From NCBI GenBank assembly GCA_900771005.1, contig CAAGMI010000241.1, forward strand, positions 10,378 to 74,377: a stretch of 64,000 nucleotides of DNA, in the 5' to 3' direction. This DNA is from Rikenellaceae bacterium (GTDB taxonomy: Bacteria; Bacteroidota; Bacteroidia; Bacteroidales; UBA932). Shown here piece by piece: positions 46,169 to 54,577 of this stretch; position 1 is the first letter of the stretch; every line of letters starts with the position of its first letter. The position numbers were made by a program, and so were the translations under genes. The notes below the pieces were generated by a model. That model was not told the origin of the DNA and made no database searches. It was given only the letters and a program-made list of their open reading frames with translations.

Positions 46169-47110
46169 CTACCGTAATTTGACAGTATCGCCCTGACGGA
46201 GGACACTGTTCTTGTCCAATTTGTTCATTTTCATAACCGAAGACATCTTCAGCCCGAAACGCTGACAGATAGCGCGGAGAGACTCGCCGTCCTCCTCAAC
46301 TATATATTTGTCCAGTCCCCGTGGCGCCTTGGACTTCTTGGCGCGGAGATAAACCATAGTGCCCGGCTCCAGGGCCTCAGTCGCCGAAAGGTCGTTGAAC
46401 CTCAATATCTCACGCAGGAACAGGTTGTTCGAAGACGCTATGGACTCGTAACTCTCCCCGGAAAGAGAATAGACAAAAGGCACTCCGTTCTCCTCATAGA
46501 CCTTGCGGGACAGCGAGAACCTGTACTCTTCAGCGAACCTGACGGACAGTTCCTTCGGCTTTTCTATGGACAGAGGAGCCTCAGGGACAGCCGGTTCATC
46601 AGCGCCCACGGAAGCGGGAATCACATCATACTCATAGAGGGAATATTCCTCGATCAGTCTTATAAGTTTTGCAGGATATTGCGGGTCAGTGGCGTAACCT
46701 GCCCGTTTAAGACCCTCCGCCCAACTTTTATAATCCGTAACAGGATAATCGAAGAGAAATTTATAGCGGTCACGGTAACGCAGGAAGTCGGAATGGTCAC
46801 GGAATGACTCGTCAGCACTTTTGTAAACCCGGAAACATTCGTTGGAGCTGTCATCGTCCTGATGATATTCCCCTCCCTTCCAGTCATTGTGGCATTTGAT
46901 GCCGAAATGGTTGTTTGCTTCGCTCGCCAGGGGCGACTGACCGTATCTGGATTCCAGCATGCCCTGTGCAAGAGTAATGCTCGCCGGCACTCCCGTACGC
47001 TGCATTTCGCTTACAGCGACAGAGGAATATTGCTGAATGTATTTCTCCTGCGGAGTAGGAGAGGCAAGCGCCATGAGAATGACGGATGTCACCGCGGCCA
47101 AAAGTTTCAT
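46169..47110 (-). CDS. LysM-containing glucosaminidase (peptidoglycan hydrolase)
   Basis: The protein has 313 residues. A short signal peptide (LLAAVTSVILMALASPTPQ) is followed by a GH73-type glucosaminidase domain: SITLAQGMLESRYGQSPLA with the catalytic Glu and NHFGIKCHNDW. The C-terminal third carries two LysM-like units, the last GESLRAICQRFGLKMSSVMK. It cuts the glycan strand next to N-acetylglucosamine and binds peptidoglycan through LysM. Known flagellar FlgJ relatives are excluded by context. Confidence 0.9.
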   Translation of the reverse strand: MKLLAAVTSVILMALASPTPQEKYIQQYSSVAVSEMQRTGVPASITLAQGMLESRYGQSPLASEANNHFGIKCHNDWKGGEYHQDDDSSNECFRVYKSADESFRDHSDFLRYRDRYKFLFDYPVTDYKSWAEGLKRAGYATDPQYPAKLIRLIEEYSLYEYDVIPASVGADEPAVPEAPLSIEKPKELSVRFAEEYRFSLSRKVYEENGVPFVYSLSGESYESIASSNNLFLREILRFNDLSATEALEPGTMVYLRAKKSKAPRGLDKYIVEEDGESLRAICQRFGLKMSSVMKMNKLDKNSVLRQGDTVKLR

Positions 47111-47122
47111 CAGGTAAAGATA

Positions 47123-47923
47123 CTAAATTTCGAATACATCTCCATCCTGGGCAGCATAGCTCTCAGGAAAGATGTCACGGCACTGTTTCTGGAACACGTC
47201 AAAGTCCTTGACCCTCGATGAATAATGTCCTATTACCAGTTTGGAGACCCCGGCTTCCAGGGCGCATCCGGCCGCATCCACGGTCGTCGAGTGGAATCTG
47301 TCGGCGGCCTTGTCCGCCATATCCTTCGGATAGGTGGCCTCGTGATAGAGGAGATCCACTCCCCTGACCCACTGAGCAAGTTCAGGAAACGGTTTGGTGT
47401 CACTGCAGTAGGCATAGCTGCGAGGCACGAACGGGACATTCCCCGGCCTGCGCTCGGGAACTGTCTCATCAAAGCGGTAGCCGTAGCAGTCTATCTTGTG
47501 CTGCAGAGGGAGTGCCGTAACCTTGAGGTTCTTTGAGACATATACCTCCTCCGGCTCCTTTGACTTCACCACGTGATGGATGATTTCATAGTTCAGTTCA
47601 TCCCCGTAATAGGAAAGATAGAATTTAAGTATAGGTCCGAATGACTGTGGCGCACAGATATGGAGTTCGGCCGTCCGCCCGTACATCGCCATCGTGGAGA
47701 GCAGGCCGAAAATGCCGAACACGTGGTCACCGTGCACGTGTGAAAGGAATATGGCCTCTATCTTCAGGAACGAAAGATGGTTCCGCCTTATCTGCTGCTG
47801 TGTGCCTTCACCGCAGTCAATCAAAAACAAGCGCCCGTGAACGTTAAGCATCTGGGCGCTTGGATTTCTATCAGAAATGGGCATGGCAGAAGCCGTGCCC
47901 ATTATCGTCAAAGTAAAATTCAT
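47123..47923 (-). CDS. rnz: ribonuclease Z, compact form
   Basis: The protein has 266 residues. The metallo-beta-lactamase motif is SHVHGDH (about residues 61-67), with YAYCSDT, YHEATYP and GHYSSR supplying later ligands. RNase Z removes the 3' trailer of tRNA precursors. Relatives are about 300-310 residues; the segment between CYGYRFDE and PRSYAYCSD, normally about 60 residues with the EKPKRN-type stretch, is only about 20 here. All metal ligands remain. The gene begins 5 bases after the rpsA stop. Confidence 0.9.
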   Translation of the reverse strand: MNFTLTIMGTASAMPISDRNPSAQMLNVHGRLFLIDCGEGTQQQIRRNHLSFLKIEAIFLSHVHGDHVFGIFGLLSTMAMYGRTAELHICAPQSFGPILKFYLSYYGDELNYEIIHHVVKSKEPEEVYVSKNLKVTALPLQHKIDCYGYRFDETVPERRPGNVPFVPRSYAYCSDTKPFPELAQWVRGVDLLYHEATYPKDMADKAADRFHSTTVDAAGCALEAGVSKLVIGHYSSRVKDFDVFQKQCRDIFPESYAAQDGDVFEI

Positions 47924-47928
47924 TACTG

Positions 47929-49992
47929 TTATTTGGTATTCTCGAGTTTTGCCTTGAGTTCTGCAAGAGCGTCGATGTCGCCGAGAGTTGTCTTCTCAAC
48001 ATTTGCATTGACCTTCTTGACAGCCTTCTTGGTATTCTCAACCTCTGCAGCTGCAGCCTTCTCCTTAACCTCTGCATATGTGCGGAGATGGCTGAGGAGG
48101 ATACGGCGTGTAGAGCGACGGAGCTCAACCACTACGAACGGAAGGGTCTCGCCTGCAACAGCCTGCTTGCCGTCTTCCTTGACGATCTCGCGGGTAAATG
48201 CAAAGCCTTCAGCTTCACCTTCGAGAGTGATGTTGGCACCCTTGTCAGTAACTGAAGCGATGGTTCCCTCTACTGTAGAGCCTACCTGGTACTTGGCCTC
48301 GATCTCATCCCAAGGATTAGGGGTGAGCTGCTTGTGTCCAAGGCTGAGCTTGTGGTTTGTCTCGTCGAAATCGAGAATCTGGACATCGATCACGTTACCT
48401 GAAGCCACAACTTCTGATGGATGCTTGATCTTGTTCCAGCTGAGGTCGCTGATGTGAACGAGTCCCTCAACGCCGTCCTCGAGCTCTGCGAATACACCGA
48501 AGTTGGTGATATTGCGGACAGTTGCCTTATGCTGGCTTCCTACAGGATACTTGCTGCGGATGTTCTCCCAAGGATTCTCTGTGAGCTGCTTGATTCCAAG
48601 AGAAATCTTGCGGGCCTCACGGTCGATTGAGAGTATCTGTGCCTCAACTTCGTCACCGACCTTGAGGAATTCCTGTGCAGAATGAAGTCTTGGTGACCAA
48701 GACATCTCAGATACGTGAACAAGTCCCTCGACACCCGGCTGGATCTCGATGAATGCACCGTAGTCTGCGAGAAGGATAACCTTTCCGTTTACCTTGTCGC
48801 CAACCTTGAGGTTAGGATCGAGATTGTCCCAAGGATGTGGAGTGAGCTGCTTGAGTCCGAGAGCGATTCTCTTCTGCTGCTCGTTGAAGTCGAGAACAAC
48901 GACCTTGATGGTCTGGTCGAGTGCAACGACCTCCTCAGGATGGTTGATACGGCCCCATGAAAGGTCTGTGATATGAATGAGACCGTCAACTCCGCCGAGG
49001 TCAACGAATACACCGTAGTTGGTGATATTCTTGACAACACCTTCGAGTACCTGTCCCTTCTCGAGTTTGCCGATGAGCTCGCTTCTCTTCTGCTCCTGCT
49101 CTGCTTCGAGAAGAGCCTTGTGAGATACGACTACATTGCGGAACTCCTGATTGATCTTGACGATCTTGAAGTCTATTGTCTGATTTACGAACTGATCATA
49201 GTCACGGATAGGCTTGATGTCGATCTGGCTTCCAGGAAGGAATGCCTCGATGCCGAATACGTCGACGATCATACCACCCTTCGTGCGGGTCTTTACGAAA
49301 CCCTTTACTATCTCGTCTGCCTCGAATGCCTCGTTTACTCTATCCCAAGACTTGAGGGCGCGAGCCTTCTTGTGAGAGATAATGAGCTGGCCCTTCTTGT
49401 CCTCAGCTGACTCTACGTAGACCTCTACCTTGTCGCCGACCTTGAGGTCAGGATTGTAACGGAACTCAGGAGCTGCGATGACGCCTTCGCTCTTGCCTCC
49501 GATCGTGACTACAACCTCACGCTTGTTGATGGCTGTAACCTCTCCCTCGACAACTTCGTTCTCCACTACCTTAGAAAGTGTAGCGTTGTAAGCTTCCTCG
49601 ATGGCCTTCTTGTCCTTACCGTAGATGTCTCCACCTTCAAATGCCTCCCAATCGAAATCCTCAGGGGCGATTGAAGCGTTGAGTCTTGCCGGTGCCTTGG
49701 TCTCTTTTGCTGCCTTCTTCTCAGCCTTAGGAGCTGCCTCTACTGCAGGAGTTTCCTCTGCAGGGGCCTCTGCCTCCTTTGCGGCTGTCTTCTCTGCAGG
49801 AGCCTTCTTCTCGGCTGCGGCTGTTGTTTTCTTTGCTGTTGTTTTCTTTGCCTTTGGAGCTTCCTCTGCAGGAGTCTCTTCAGCTTTCTTTGTGGCTGCC
49901 TTCTTTGCAGGAGCCTTCTTTGCAGCAGTCTTCTTTACAGGAGCCTCCTCTACAGGAGTCTCAACTGCTGCTTTTTTCTTTGTCTCTGCCAT
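47929..49992 (-). CDS. rpsA: 30S ribosomal protein S1 with long Ala/Lys-rich N-terminal extension
   Basis: The protein has 687 residues. Six S1 (OB-fold) domains occupy about residues 125-655, recognisable by repeats such as GVFVDLGGVDGLIHITDLSW and GVFAELEDGVEGLVHISDLSW (cited as single repeats). The usual Bacteroidota S1 begins near the segment IAPEDFDWEAFEGGD, here residue 107. The 106 residues before it are made of Ala, Lys, Glu, Pro and Thr in AAKKAPAKKA-type repeats, resembling histone H1 tails. Start ATG at 49992. Function of the tail is unknown; nucleic acid binding is plausible. Codons are biased as in highly expressed genes. Confidence 0.95.
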   Translation of the reverse strand: MAETKKKAAVETPVEEAPVKKTAAKKAPAKKAATKKAEETPAEEAPKAKKTTAKKTTAAAEKKAPAEKTAAKEAEAPAEETPAVEAAPKAEKKAAKETKAPARLNASIAPEDFDWEAFEGGDIYGKDKKAIEEAYNATLSKVVENEVVEGEVTAINKREVVVTIGGKSEGVIAAPEFRYNPDLKVGDKVEVYVESAEDKKGQLIISHKKARALKSWDRVNEAFEADEIVKGFVKTRTKGGMIVDVFGIEAFLPGSQIDIKPIRDYDQFVNQTIDFKIVKINQEFRNVVVSHKALLEAEQEQKRSELIGKLEKGQVLEGVVKNITNYGVFVDLGGVDGLIHITDLSWGRINHPEEVVALDQTIKVVVLDFNEQQKRIALGLKQLTPHPWDNLDPNLKVGDKVNGKVILLADYGAFIEIQPGVEGLVHVSEMSWSPRLHSAQEFLKVGDEVEAQILSIDREARKISLGIKQLTENPWENIRSKYPVGSQHKATVRNITNFGVFAELEDGVEGLVHISDLSWNKIKHPSEVVASGNVIDVQILDFDETNHKLSLGHKQLTPNPWDEIEAKYQVGSTVEGTIASVTDKGANITLEGEAEGFAFTREIVKEDGKQAVAGETLPFVVVELRRSTRRILLSHLRTYAEVKEKAAAAEVENTKKAVKKVNANVEKTTLGDIDALAELKAKLENTK

Positions 49993-50006
49993 AATTTGGT
50001 GAGTAA

Positions 50007-50014
50007 CAAAATTA
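50007..50014 (-). promoter_or_regulatory. putative -7 promoter box of rpsA
   Basis: The minus strand reads TAATTTTG, a full match to TAnnTTTG, about 15 bases before the rpsA ATG. Confidence 0.45.
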
Positions 50015-50100
50015 AAAGGTTAAACTTAAATAATACCCGACAACCCTCGTGCGCGTGCGCATTAGTTGTTCAAAGGGGTGCAAAATTAGATAAAAAATTC

Positions 50101-50108
50101 TATCTTTG
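50101..50108 (+). promoter_or_regulatory. putative -7 promoter box of pnuC-recR-mntP
   Basis: TATCTTTG matches TAnnTTTG in full, 20 bases before the ATG at 50129. Confidence 0.55.
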
Positions 50109-50128
50109 CAACCCAAAACAAACGATAA

Positions 50129-50692
50129 ATGAACTATTTAGAGATATTTTCGCTGGTTACAGGCGTGGTATTCATAATCATGCAGATTTTCCAGCACAAA
50201 TGGATGTGGTATTTCCAGATCGCCACGGCGCTCTCAGCCATGATTGTCGCCATAGACGGCAGAATGTGGGCCTTCGCCATCCTGAACCTTTATTTCATCG
50301 CCATGGCATTTCTCGGCATCGTCAGATGGAAGAAAGCGGAGCAACAGGTGAGCGCCGGCAGCATACACATCGCCAGGTTCAGCAAGAAAGCGATTCCTAT
50401 CAGCGCAAGCGTAGTGTTCATCGGAGGACCTGTCGTTTATTTCATCCTTTCCGGGACTGACGATCCGGCACCGTTCCTGGATGCGGCGACATTGGTATTG
50501 AGCCTCGTCGGATCTTACTGGCTGACAAGGTCATACCTTGCACAGTGGTTCGTCTGGATAGTAGCGGACACCTTCGCTGTGGTGCTTAATTTCTCCCAGT
50601 CTAAAATAGGACTCGGTATCCTTTACCTAATCTACATCATCTCTGCCATCATCGGTTATTTCAACTGGAAGAAGAACGGAGAATATGTATAA
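50129..50692 (+). CDS. pnuC: PnuC-like nicotinamide riboside transporter
   Basis: The protein has 187 residues and about seven membrane helices. The PnuC fold is suggested by the N-terminal EIFSLVTGVVFIIMQIFQHK, the NLYFIAMAFLGIVRW segment and the C-terminal FVWIVADTFAVVLNF and YLIYIISAIIGYFNWKK. PnuC proteins let nicotinamide riboside or a related vitamin diffuse into the cell, where a kinase traps it; other members carry thiamine or riboflavin. It overlaps recR by 8 bases. No kinase or riboswitch is adjacent, so the vitamin is not certain. Confidence 0.8.
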   Translation: MNYLEIFSLVTGVVFIIMQIFQHKWMWYFQIATALSAMIVAIDGRMWAFAILNLYFIAMAFLGIVRWKKAEQQVSAGSIHIARFSKKAIPISASVVFIGGPVVYFILSGTDDPAPFLDAATLVLSLVGSYWLTRSYLAQWFVWIVADTFAVVLNFSQSKIGLGILYLIYIISAIIGYFNWKKNGEYV

Positions 50693-51302
50693 GAACGGCC
50701 AATATCCTTCACAACTGCTTCAAGATGCGGTAGAAGCCATCAGTTCACTTCCGGGAGTAGGTTCCAGAAGTGCCCTCAGGCTGGCTCTGCACCTCCTGAA
50801 ACAGCCTTCGGAGAATATTCACCGTTTTGCCAGTGCGATAGACAGGCTGGCCGAAGATGCAAGGTACTGCAAGTCCTGCATGATGATTGCGGACGGGGAC
50901 ATCTGCCCGATCTGCGCGGACAACAGCCGTGACCACAACCAGATATGCGTGGTCGAGAACGTCCGTGACGTAATGAGCATAGAAGAGACAGGCCAGTATC
51001 ACGGGGTCTATCACGTGTTGGGCGGAATAATCTCCCCCATCAACGGCATCGCACCTTCTGACCTTACCATCAGGCAGCTTGTGGACAGGGTTGACGGCAG
51101 CAAGGAAGTCATCCTGGCCCTGCCCGGTGACGTGGAAGGAGAAACCACGGCATTCTATATTTACCGACAGATCGAAGGCCTGGGATGCAGGGTGTCCACT
51201 CTGGCAAGGGGTCTCGGATTCGGTGACAATCTTGAATATGCCGACAGTTTAACCTTGGGAAGGTCCATACTCGGCAGACAGCCATTCAAACCGCAACAGT
51301 AA
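50685..51302 (+). CDS. recR: recombination protein RecR
   Basis: The protein has 205 residues. The helix-hairpin-helix region is ISSLPGVGSRSALRLALHL, the C4 zinc motif is CKSCMMIADGDICPIC (about residues 58-73), and the Toprim domain follows (CVVENVRDVMSIEE). RecR works with RecO and RecF in loading RecA at gaps. Its stop overlaps the next start by one base (TAATG). Confidence 0.96.
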   Translation: MYKNGQYPSQLLQDAVEAISSLPGVGSRSALRLALHLLKQPSENIHRFASAIDRLAEDARYCKSCMMIADGDICPICADNSRDHNQICVVENVRDVMSIEETGQYHGVYHVLGGIISPINGIAPSDLTIRQLVDRVDGSKEVILALPGDVEGETTAFYIYRQIEGLGCRVSTLARGLGFGDNLEYADSLTLGRSILGRQPFKPQQ

Positions 51303-51865
51303 TGGGAATATTTGCAGCGATACTTATGGCAGCTTCGCTTTGCGCTGACTGCTTCGCCGTTTCCCTCTGTTCGAGCGTAACTGTCAGGGAAAACAACTGG
51401 AAGAGCGTGGCAAGAATAGCCGTGTCGTTTGCCGTGATACACTCCTCGCTGCTGTTTGCAGGGTGGGCGTTCGGCAACCTCTTCGTCGGGCTTGTCTACA
51501 GAATCTCCCATATCATAGGCTTCCTGCTCCTGCTGTATGTCGGAGGGGACATGCTCCTTGAAGGAATAAGGGAAGCCAAGGGAAAAGTCAGCGCAGAGCG
51601 CAACCTGAACAGTTTCAGGAACATAATCATCAGCGGAGTCGCTACCAGCGTGGATGCGCTCGCGGTAGGAATTTTCCAATCCATGGCGGGTGAGACCTTC
51701 AGTCAGTTCGTCCCGCTCCTTCTATCCTTGTTCATCATCACGGTGGCAACCGTCACCGCAGGCATACTCGGAGGCAAGACCATAGGGAACAGGTTCGGGC
51801 ACTGGGCGGAAATCGCGGGAGGCCTGATACTGATTGGAATAGGTGTAACAATTCTTATCCGATAG
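51302..51865 (+). CDS. mntP: MntP-like manganese efflux pump
   Basis: The protein has 187 residues, six membrane helices and two internally related halves. The conserved acidic motifs lie at LCADCFAVSLC (residues 12-22) and GVATSVDALAVG (about 117-128), matching the DAFAVS and DALAVG motifs of MntP. Family members export Mn(II). I see no manganese riboswitch before it; it is transcribed with pnuC and recR. Confidence 0.85.
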   Translation: MGIFAAILMAASLCADCFAVSLCSSVTVRENNWKSVARIAVSFAVIHSSLLFAGWAFGNLFVGLVYRISHIIGFLLLLYVGGDMLLEGIREAKGKVSAERNLNSFRNIIISGVATSVDALAVGIFQSMAGETFSQFVPLLLSLFIITVATVTAGILGGKTIGNRFGHWAEIAGGLILIGIGVTILIR

Positions 51866-51889
51866 GGTTCAAAATCCGGAAAAGATTTT

Positions 51890-51897
51890 TATCTTTG
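51890..51897 (+). promoter_or_regulatory. putative -7 promoter box of corA
   Basis: TATCTTTG matches TAnnTTTG in full. Transcription would start close to 51902, at the first base of the structured leader described next. Confidence 0.5.
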
Positions 51898-51901
51898 CGC
51901 G

Positions 51902-51974
51902 CCGGCTTCTCCGTGATGTCGGCTAACCCGTAAGTTAAACCCTTCCGACGAAAGTGCCGGGATAATCAGGAAGG
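51902..51974 (+). ncRNA. structured corA leader, possible cis-regulatory RNA
   Basis: Three nested helices can be drawn: CCGGC (51902-51906) with GCCGG (51956-51960), TGTCGG (51917-51922) with CCGACG (51945-51950), and TAAC (51924-51927) with GTTA (51934-51937). An alternative helix pairs CCTTCC (51941-51946) with GGAAGG (51969-51974), the Shine-Dalgarno sequence 4 bases before the corA ATG. The second helix and the sequestering helix share bases 51945-51946, so they exclude one another. It does not match the M-box, TPP, fluoride or manganese riboswitches as I know them. Confidence 0.4.
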
Positions 51975-51978
51975 TAAA

Positions 51979-52932
51979 ATGATCAAGTTCTTCTACAGAC
52001 GCGGAGAGGAAATCCTCTTCGGACAGTCTCAAACGGAGTTTGCTACTATCAGCAAAGAAAATGTCCTCTGGATAGATCTCTTCGAGCCTACAGGAGATGA
52101 AAAGAGGGCTATTGAATCGTATATCGGAGCGGAAATCCAAAGCCGCGCGGAAGCCGAGGAAATCGAAAGTTCATCACGTTTTTCAGAAGAGGAGGGAGTA
52201 ATCTTCGCCAATACGAACTTCATGTCCCCTGCTGACGACGAAATGACGATGGATCCTGTGTCCTTCATTCTCTCAAAGGGCATACTCACGACCCTGAGGG
52301 ACATTCCTTTGAGATCCTTCAACACTCTGCAGATGAAGATGCAGGCACGCCCGGAAGAATTTCCGGACGGATGGACCGTGTTCGTGGAGATAATGAACAA
52401 GAGAGTGGACCTGGATGCGGATATCGTGGAGCTTCTCTCCCAGGATACGACCCAGTTCAGCAAGCGCATAAATCAGAAAGAGGATATCAACGAAGAATTC
52501 CTTCTGGACATCAACCAGTTGCAGGAAAATGCGATGCTCGTCCGCGAGAACATAGTGGATAAGCAGAGAATGATGTCCAACATCCTCAAGAGCAAGCTCT
52601 GCCCGAAGGACAAGGACGTGCGCGAAGACCTTGGCATCATCCTCCAGGATATCGCATCACTTATTAACCATACGAATTTCACTTTTGAAAGGCTTGAATA
52701 TCTTCAGGATACCGTAGTCGGTATCATCAACCTCGACCAGAACAGGATAATGAAGACATTCACTTTCATCTCACTGCTTCTTATGCCGGCAACGCTTCTT
52801 GCCAGCATCTACGGAATGAACATCAGACTGCCTTTCGCAGACCTCCCTCTGGCCTGGGTGGGCATAATAGCAATAATGGCGGTCATATTGACCGCCACTT
52901 GGTTGCTGTTCAGACACAAAAAGATGCTTTAG
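51979..52932 (+). CDS. corA: CorA-family magnesium/divalent metal transporter
   Basis: The protein has 317 residues: a long cytoplasmic N-terminal domain followed by two C-terminal membrane helices with the signature YGMN between them (about residue 275, IYGMNIRLPF). It forms a pentameric channel for Mg(II), Co(II) or Ni(II). The stop overlaps that of fba on the other strand by 4 bases. The leader may regulate translation. Confidence 0.93.
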   Translation: MIKFFYRRGEEILFGQSQTEFATISKENVLWIDLFEPTGDEKRAIESYIGAEIQSRAEAEEIESSSRFSEEEGVIFANTNFMSPADDEMTMDPVSFILSKGILTTLRDIPLRSFNTLQMKMQARPEEFPDGWTVFVEIMNKRVDLDADIVELLSQDTTQFSKRINQKEDINEEFLLDINQLQENAMLVRENIVDKQRMMSNILKSKLCPKDKDVREDLGIILQDIASLINHTNFTFERLEYLQDTVVGIINLDQNRIMKTFTFISLLLMPATLLASIYGMNIRLPFADLPLAWVGIIAIMAVILTATWLLFRHKKML

Positions 52933-53930
52933 GCAGCTTTTCCGTCTGATCCGAGTACGTTCACGATCTTGTGAATGTACATCTTCTTCATATTGTCTCT
53001 AGCCGGAGTAAGGTACTGGCGAGGATCGAAATGGCTCGGATTCTCGGCAAGGTGCTTGCGTACGGCTGCTGTCATGGCGAGACGTGAGTCTGAATCGATG
53101 TTGATCTTGCAGACTGCGCTCTTTGAAGCCTCTCGGAGCTGCTCTTCAGGAATACCTACAGCGTCAGGAAGTTTTCCGCCGTATGCGTTGATGGTATCGA
53201 CCTCTTCCTGTGGAACTGATGAAGATCCGTGAAGAACGATAGGGAAACCAGGAAGTTTCTTCTCAACCTCGTGGAGCACGTTGAATGCGAGCGGAGGAGG
53301 TACGAGCTTGCCTGTCTTAGGGTCGCGTGTGCACTGCTCCGGAGTGAACTTGTATGCTCCGTGTGATGTTCCGATGGAGATTGCGAGAGAGTCACAGCCT
53401 GTACGTGTAGCGAAGTCAATGACTTCCTCAGGCTTTGTGTAGTGTGAAACGGCTGATGAAACCTCATCCTCAACACCTGCGAGGACTCCAAGTTCAGCCT
53501 CTACCGTAACGTCGAACTGGTGTGCGTATTCAACAACCTTCTTGGTGAGGGCGATGTTCTCCTCATATGGAAGGGAAGATGCGTCGATCATCACTGAAGA
53601 GAAACCGCAGTCCACGCAGTCCTTGCAAGTCTCGAAGCTGTCACCGTGATCGAGGTGAAGCACAACCTCAGGCTTCTCCCATCCGAGTTCCTTTGCATAA
53701 GCCACTGCACCCTCTGCCATATAGCGGAGAAGCGTTGCGTTCGCATATTTACGCGCGCCCTTGCTGACCTGAAGGATAACAGGTGACTTTGTCTCAGCTG
53801 CTGCCATGATGATGGCCTGGAGCTGCTCCATGTTGTTGAAATTGAATGCAGGAATGGCGTAGCCGCCCTTCACTGCCTTTGCGAACATTTCGCGGGTGTT
53901 CACAAGTCCCAGATCTTTATAAGATACCAT
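52929..53930 (-). CDS. fba: class II fructose-bisphosphate aldolase
   Basis: The protein has 333 residues. The zinc motif is VVLHLDHGDSFETC (about residues 86-99, with HLDH), and the phosphate/second metal loops are IGTSHGAYKF and LHGSSSVPQEEV. It splits fructose 1,6-bisphosphate in glycolysis and joins trioses in gluconeogenesis. It stands alone. No clear TAnnTTTG box is seen in the 77-base gap on its side. Confidence 0.96.
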   Translation of the reverse strand: MVSYKDLGLVNTREMFAKAVKGGYAIPAFNFNNMEQLQAIIMAAAETKSPVILQVSKGARKYANATLLRYMAEGAVAYAKELGWEKPEVVLHLDHGDSFETCKDCVDCGFSSVMIDASSLPYEENIALTKKVVEYAHQFDVTVEAELGVLAGVEDEVSSAVSHYTKPEEVIDFATRTGCDSLAISIGTSHGAYKFTPEQCTRDPKTGKLVPPPLAFNVLHEVEKKLPGFPIVLHGSSSVPQEEVDTINAYGGKLPDAVGIPEEQLREASKSAVCKINIDSDSRLAMTAAVRKHLAENPSHFDPRQYLTPARDNMKKMYIHKIVNVLGSDGKAA

Positions 53931-53982
53931 AATTATTGTTAATGATTTAGTACTGTCAAACCGTAAATCCCGCGAATTTAGT

Positions 53983-53990
53983 TATTTTTG
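53983..53990 (+). promoter_or_regulatory. putative -7 promoter box of gmk-nadD
   Basis: TATTTTTG matches TAnnTTTG in full, 17 bases before the gmk ATG. Confidence 0.5.
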
Positions 53991-54007
53991 CAGAAATATT
54001 AAAACTA

Positions 54008-54577
54008 ATGACCGGCAAAGTTCTCATATTCTCCGCTCCGTCAGGGGCCGGCAAAAGCACCATAGTTGGGCATCTTCTGAAGATTTATGACAACTTCGAA
54101 TTTTCTGTTTCGGCGACATCCAGAGCGCCGAGAGGAGAGGAGAAGGACGGAGTGGAATATTACTTCATGTCGGCCGGTAAATTCCGCGAACTGATAGAGC
54201 AGGATGCCTTCGTCGAGCATGAGGAGGTGTACAAGGACCACTTTTACGGCACTCTGAAATCGGAAGTGGAACGCATCTGGTCAAAAGGCAAAGTTATCAT
54301 TTTCGACGTGGACGTCAAAGGCGGGGTCAATCTCAAGAAATATTTCGGACAGAATGCAATGTCCGTACTGATCGTCCCACCGAGCATGGAAATTCTGGAG
54401 CAGAGGTTGAGAGGCCGTGGCACAGACTCCGAGGAAGCGATACGGACAAGGCTGGACAAGGCTGCCTCCGAACTGGAATTCGCAGACGGCAGATTTGACA
54501 GGAAGCTGGTCAACGATGACCTGCAGAAGGCTTTCGCCGATGCAGAAAATATGGTCAACGAATTTCTCGGAAAATGA
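54008..54577 (+). CDS. gmk: guanylate kinase
   Basis: The protein has 189 residues. The P-loop is APSGAGKST (about residues 10-18), and the GMP-binding SATSRAPRGEEKDGVEYYF and EVYKDHFYGT follow. It phosphorylates GMP to GDP. The gene is monofunctional and overlaps nadD as ATGA. With guaB and guaA elsewhere in the window, the whole IMP-to-GDP route is present. Confidence 0.96.
   Translation: MTGKVLIFSAPSGAGKSTIVGHLLKIYDNFEFSVSATSRAPRGEEKDGVEYYFMSAGKFRELIEQDAFVEHEEVYKDHFYGTLKSEVERIWSKGKVIIFDVDVKGGVNLKKYFGQNAMSVLIVPPSMEILEQRLRGRGTDSEEAIRTRLDKAASELEFADGRFDRKLVNDDLQKAFADAENMVNEFLGK

Noticed and set aside
49625..50002. Alanine-rich open frame on the plus strand opposite the rpsA tail
   Set aside because: It is the complement of the Lys/Ala repeat region of S1; repeats of this composition create open antisense frames.
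51898..51978. Known riboswitch (M-box, TPP, fluoride, manganese) before corA
   Set aside because: The conserved core sequences of these classes are not present; only a shared GGATAAT with TPP was seen, without the rest of its core.
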